64,000 nucleotides of DNA, taken from the NCBI RefSeq assembly GCF_000018145.1, contig NC_009952.1, forward strand, positions 1,178,001 to 1,242,000, in the 5' to 3' direction. The notes below the pieces were generated by a model. That model made no database searches, was not told the DNA's origin, and was given only the letters and a program-made list of their open reading frames with translations. Positions 63,780-64,000 of the stretch are shown here, piece after piece. The position numbers were made by a program, and so were the translations under genes. The first letter of the stretch is position 1. The number at the start of each line of letters is the position of its first letter. Source of the stretch: Dinoroseobacter shibae DFL 12 = DSM 16493. GTDB lineage: Bacteria > Pseudomonadota > Alphaproteobacteria > Rhodobacterales > Rhodobacteraceae.

Positions 63780-64000
63780 ATGAGACATGGACTTCTCGCC
63801 CTGGTGCTTGCGATGGGCCTGCCCGCGACGGGCTGGGCCGAGGGCTGTGCACCCGTGCCCGACACCCGCGCGGAGATCGCGGGCCTGCACGCACAGCTCC
63901 AGGCGGCCCCCTCGGAGACCGCCGCCCGCCCCCTGATCGGCGCGCTATGGCAGGTCTGGACCCGCGCGCCGGACGCGGCCGCGCAGGCGCTGCTGGACGA
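63780..64000 (+). CDS. Secreted protein, N-terminal part only
   Basis: The visible 73 codons start at ATG 63780 and run off the right edge. The N-terminus MRHGLLALVLAMGLPATGWAEG is a clear Sec signal peptide with cleavage after GWA. The following CAPVPDTRAEIAGLHAQLQAAPS and the helical, Ala-rich TAARPLIGALWQVWTRAPDAAAQ resemble a periplasmic TPR-type protein, but too little is present to name it. It diverges from the rhomboid gene; the promoter candidate implies a very short leader. Confidence 0.7.
   Translation, partial: MRHGLLALVLAMGLPATGWAEGCAPVPDTRAEIAGLHAQLQAAPSETAARPLIGALWQVWTRAPDAAAQALLD

Overview
This 64 kb window comes from a high-GC alphaproteobacterium, most likely a member of the Rhodobacteraceae (Roseobacter/Rhodobacter group). 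The basis is gene content and order: a 5-aminolevulinate synthase hemA behind an FNR-type box, a CysG-DUF2849-CysI-APS reductase cluster, a fused TAXI-type TRAP permease with a DctB/DctD-like two-component system, a bactofilin-M23 peptidase pair and a Hint-domain protein. The family assignment is inference; no rRNA, tRNA, insertion sequence, prophage or CRISPR array is visible. Genes are densely packed on both strands, with many ATGA-type overlaps. Most of the window is core chromosome with uniform base composition.

Layout: 1-4645 is assimilatory sulfate reduction (cysG, DUF2849, cysI, cysH on the minus strand) diverging from an Lrp/AsnC regulator. 4667-10213 holds selO, a nucleoside hydrolase, a degenerate Hint-domain gene, mazG and an M20 amidohydrolase. 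10220-14937 is an RND efflux pump with its periplasmic adaptor. 15168-18730 is a yfgM-like gene, bamB and der. 18727-23234 holds an M48 protease, an aminotransferase, a cell-wall amidase and a methyltransferase. 23406-32797 holds PBP1A, prfB, an orphan THI5-like binding protein, a DUF2189 membrane protein, the bactofilin/M23 pair, a DUF455 protein and a peroxiredoxin. 32889-38738 holds a YhdP/AsmA-like giant protein, queA and an M20 dipeptidase. 38936-42816 is hemA, a rodZ-like gene and ispG. 42983-50403 is the outer-membrane biogenesis operon lptF-lptG-lptD-surA-pdxA-rsmA (minus strand). 50563-52490 is pepA-holC.

52737-60915 is the most distinctive accessory-looking block. It encodes a DctB-like sensor kinase, a DctD-like regulator with an altered GAFTGA loop, a TAXI substrate-binding protein, a fused TRAP permease and, one base downstream, a cytochrome P450. 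The arrangement suggests regulated uptake of an organic acid coupled to its oxidation; this is inference. 60964-64000 holds a serine hydrolase, an inositol-monophosphatase family protein, a rhomboid protease and the start of a secreted protein.

The clearest non-coding signal is a set of short palindromes. One 22-base perfect palindrome (arm CAAGCGGTTTC) occurs four times, as two pairs, one pair between mrcA and prfB and one between dctD and the TRAP genes. A second 22-base palindrome with the same CAAG...CTTG ends (arm CAAGGATTTTG) and its inside-out version sit at two convergent gene ends. Envelope biogenesis is a recurring theme (RND pump, BamB, amidase, PBP1A, bactofilin/M23, YhdP-like protein, RodZ-like protein, Lpt proteins, SurA).
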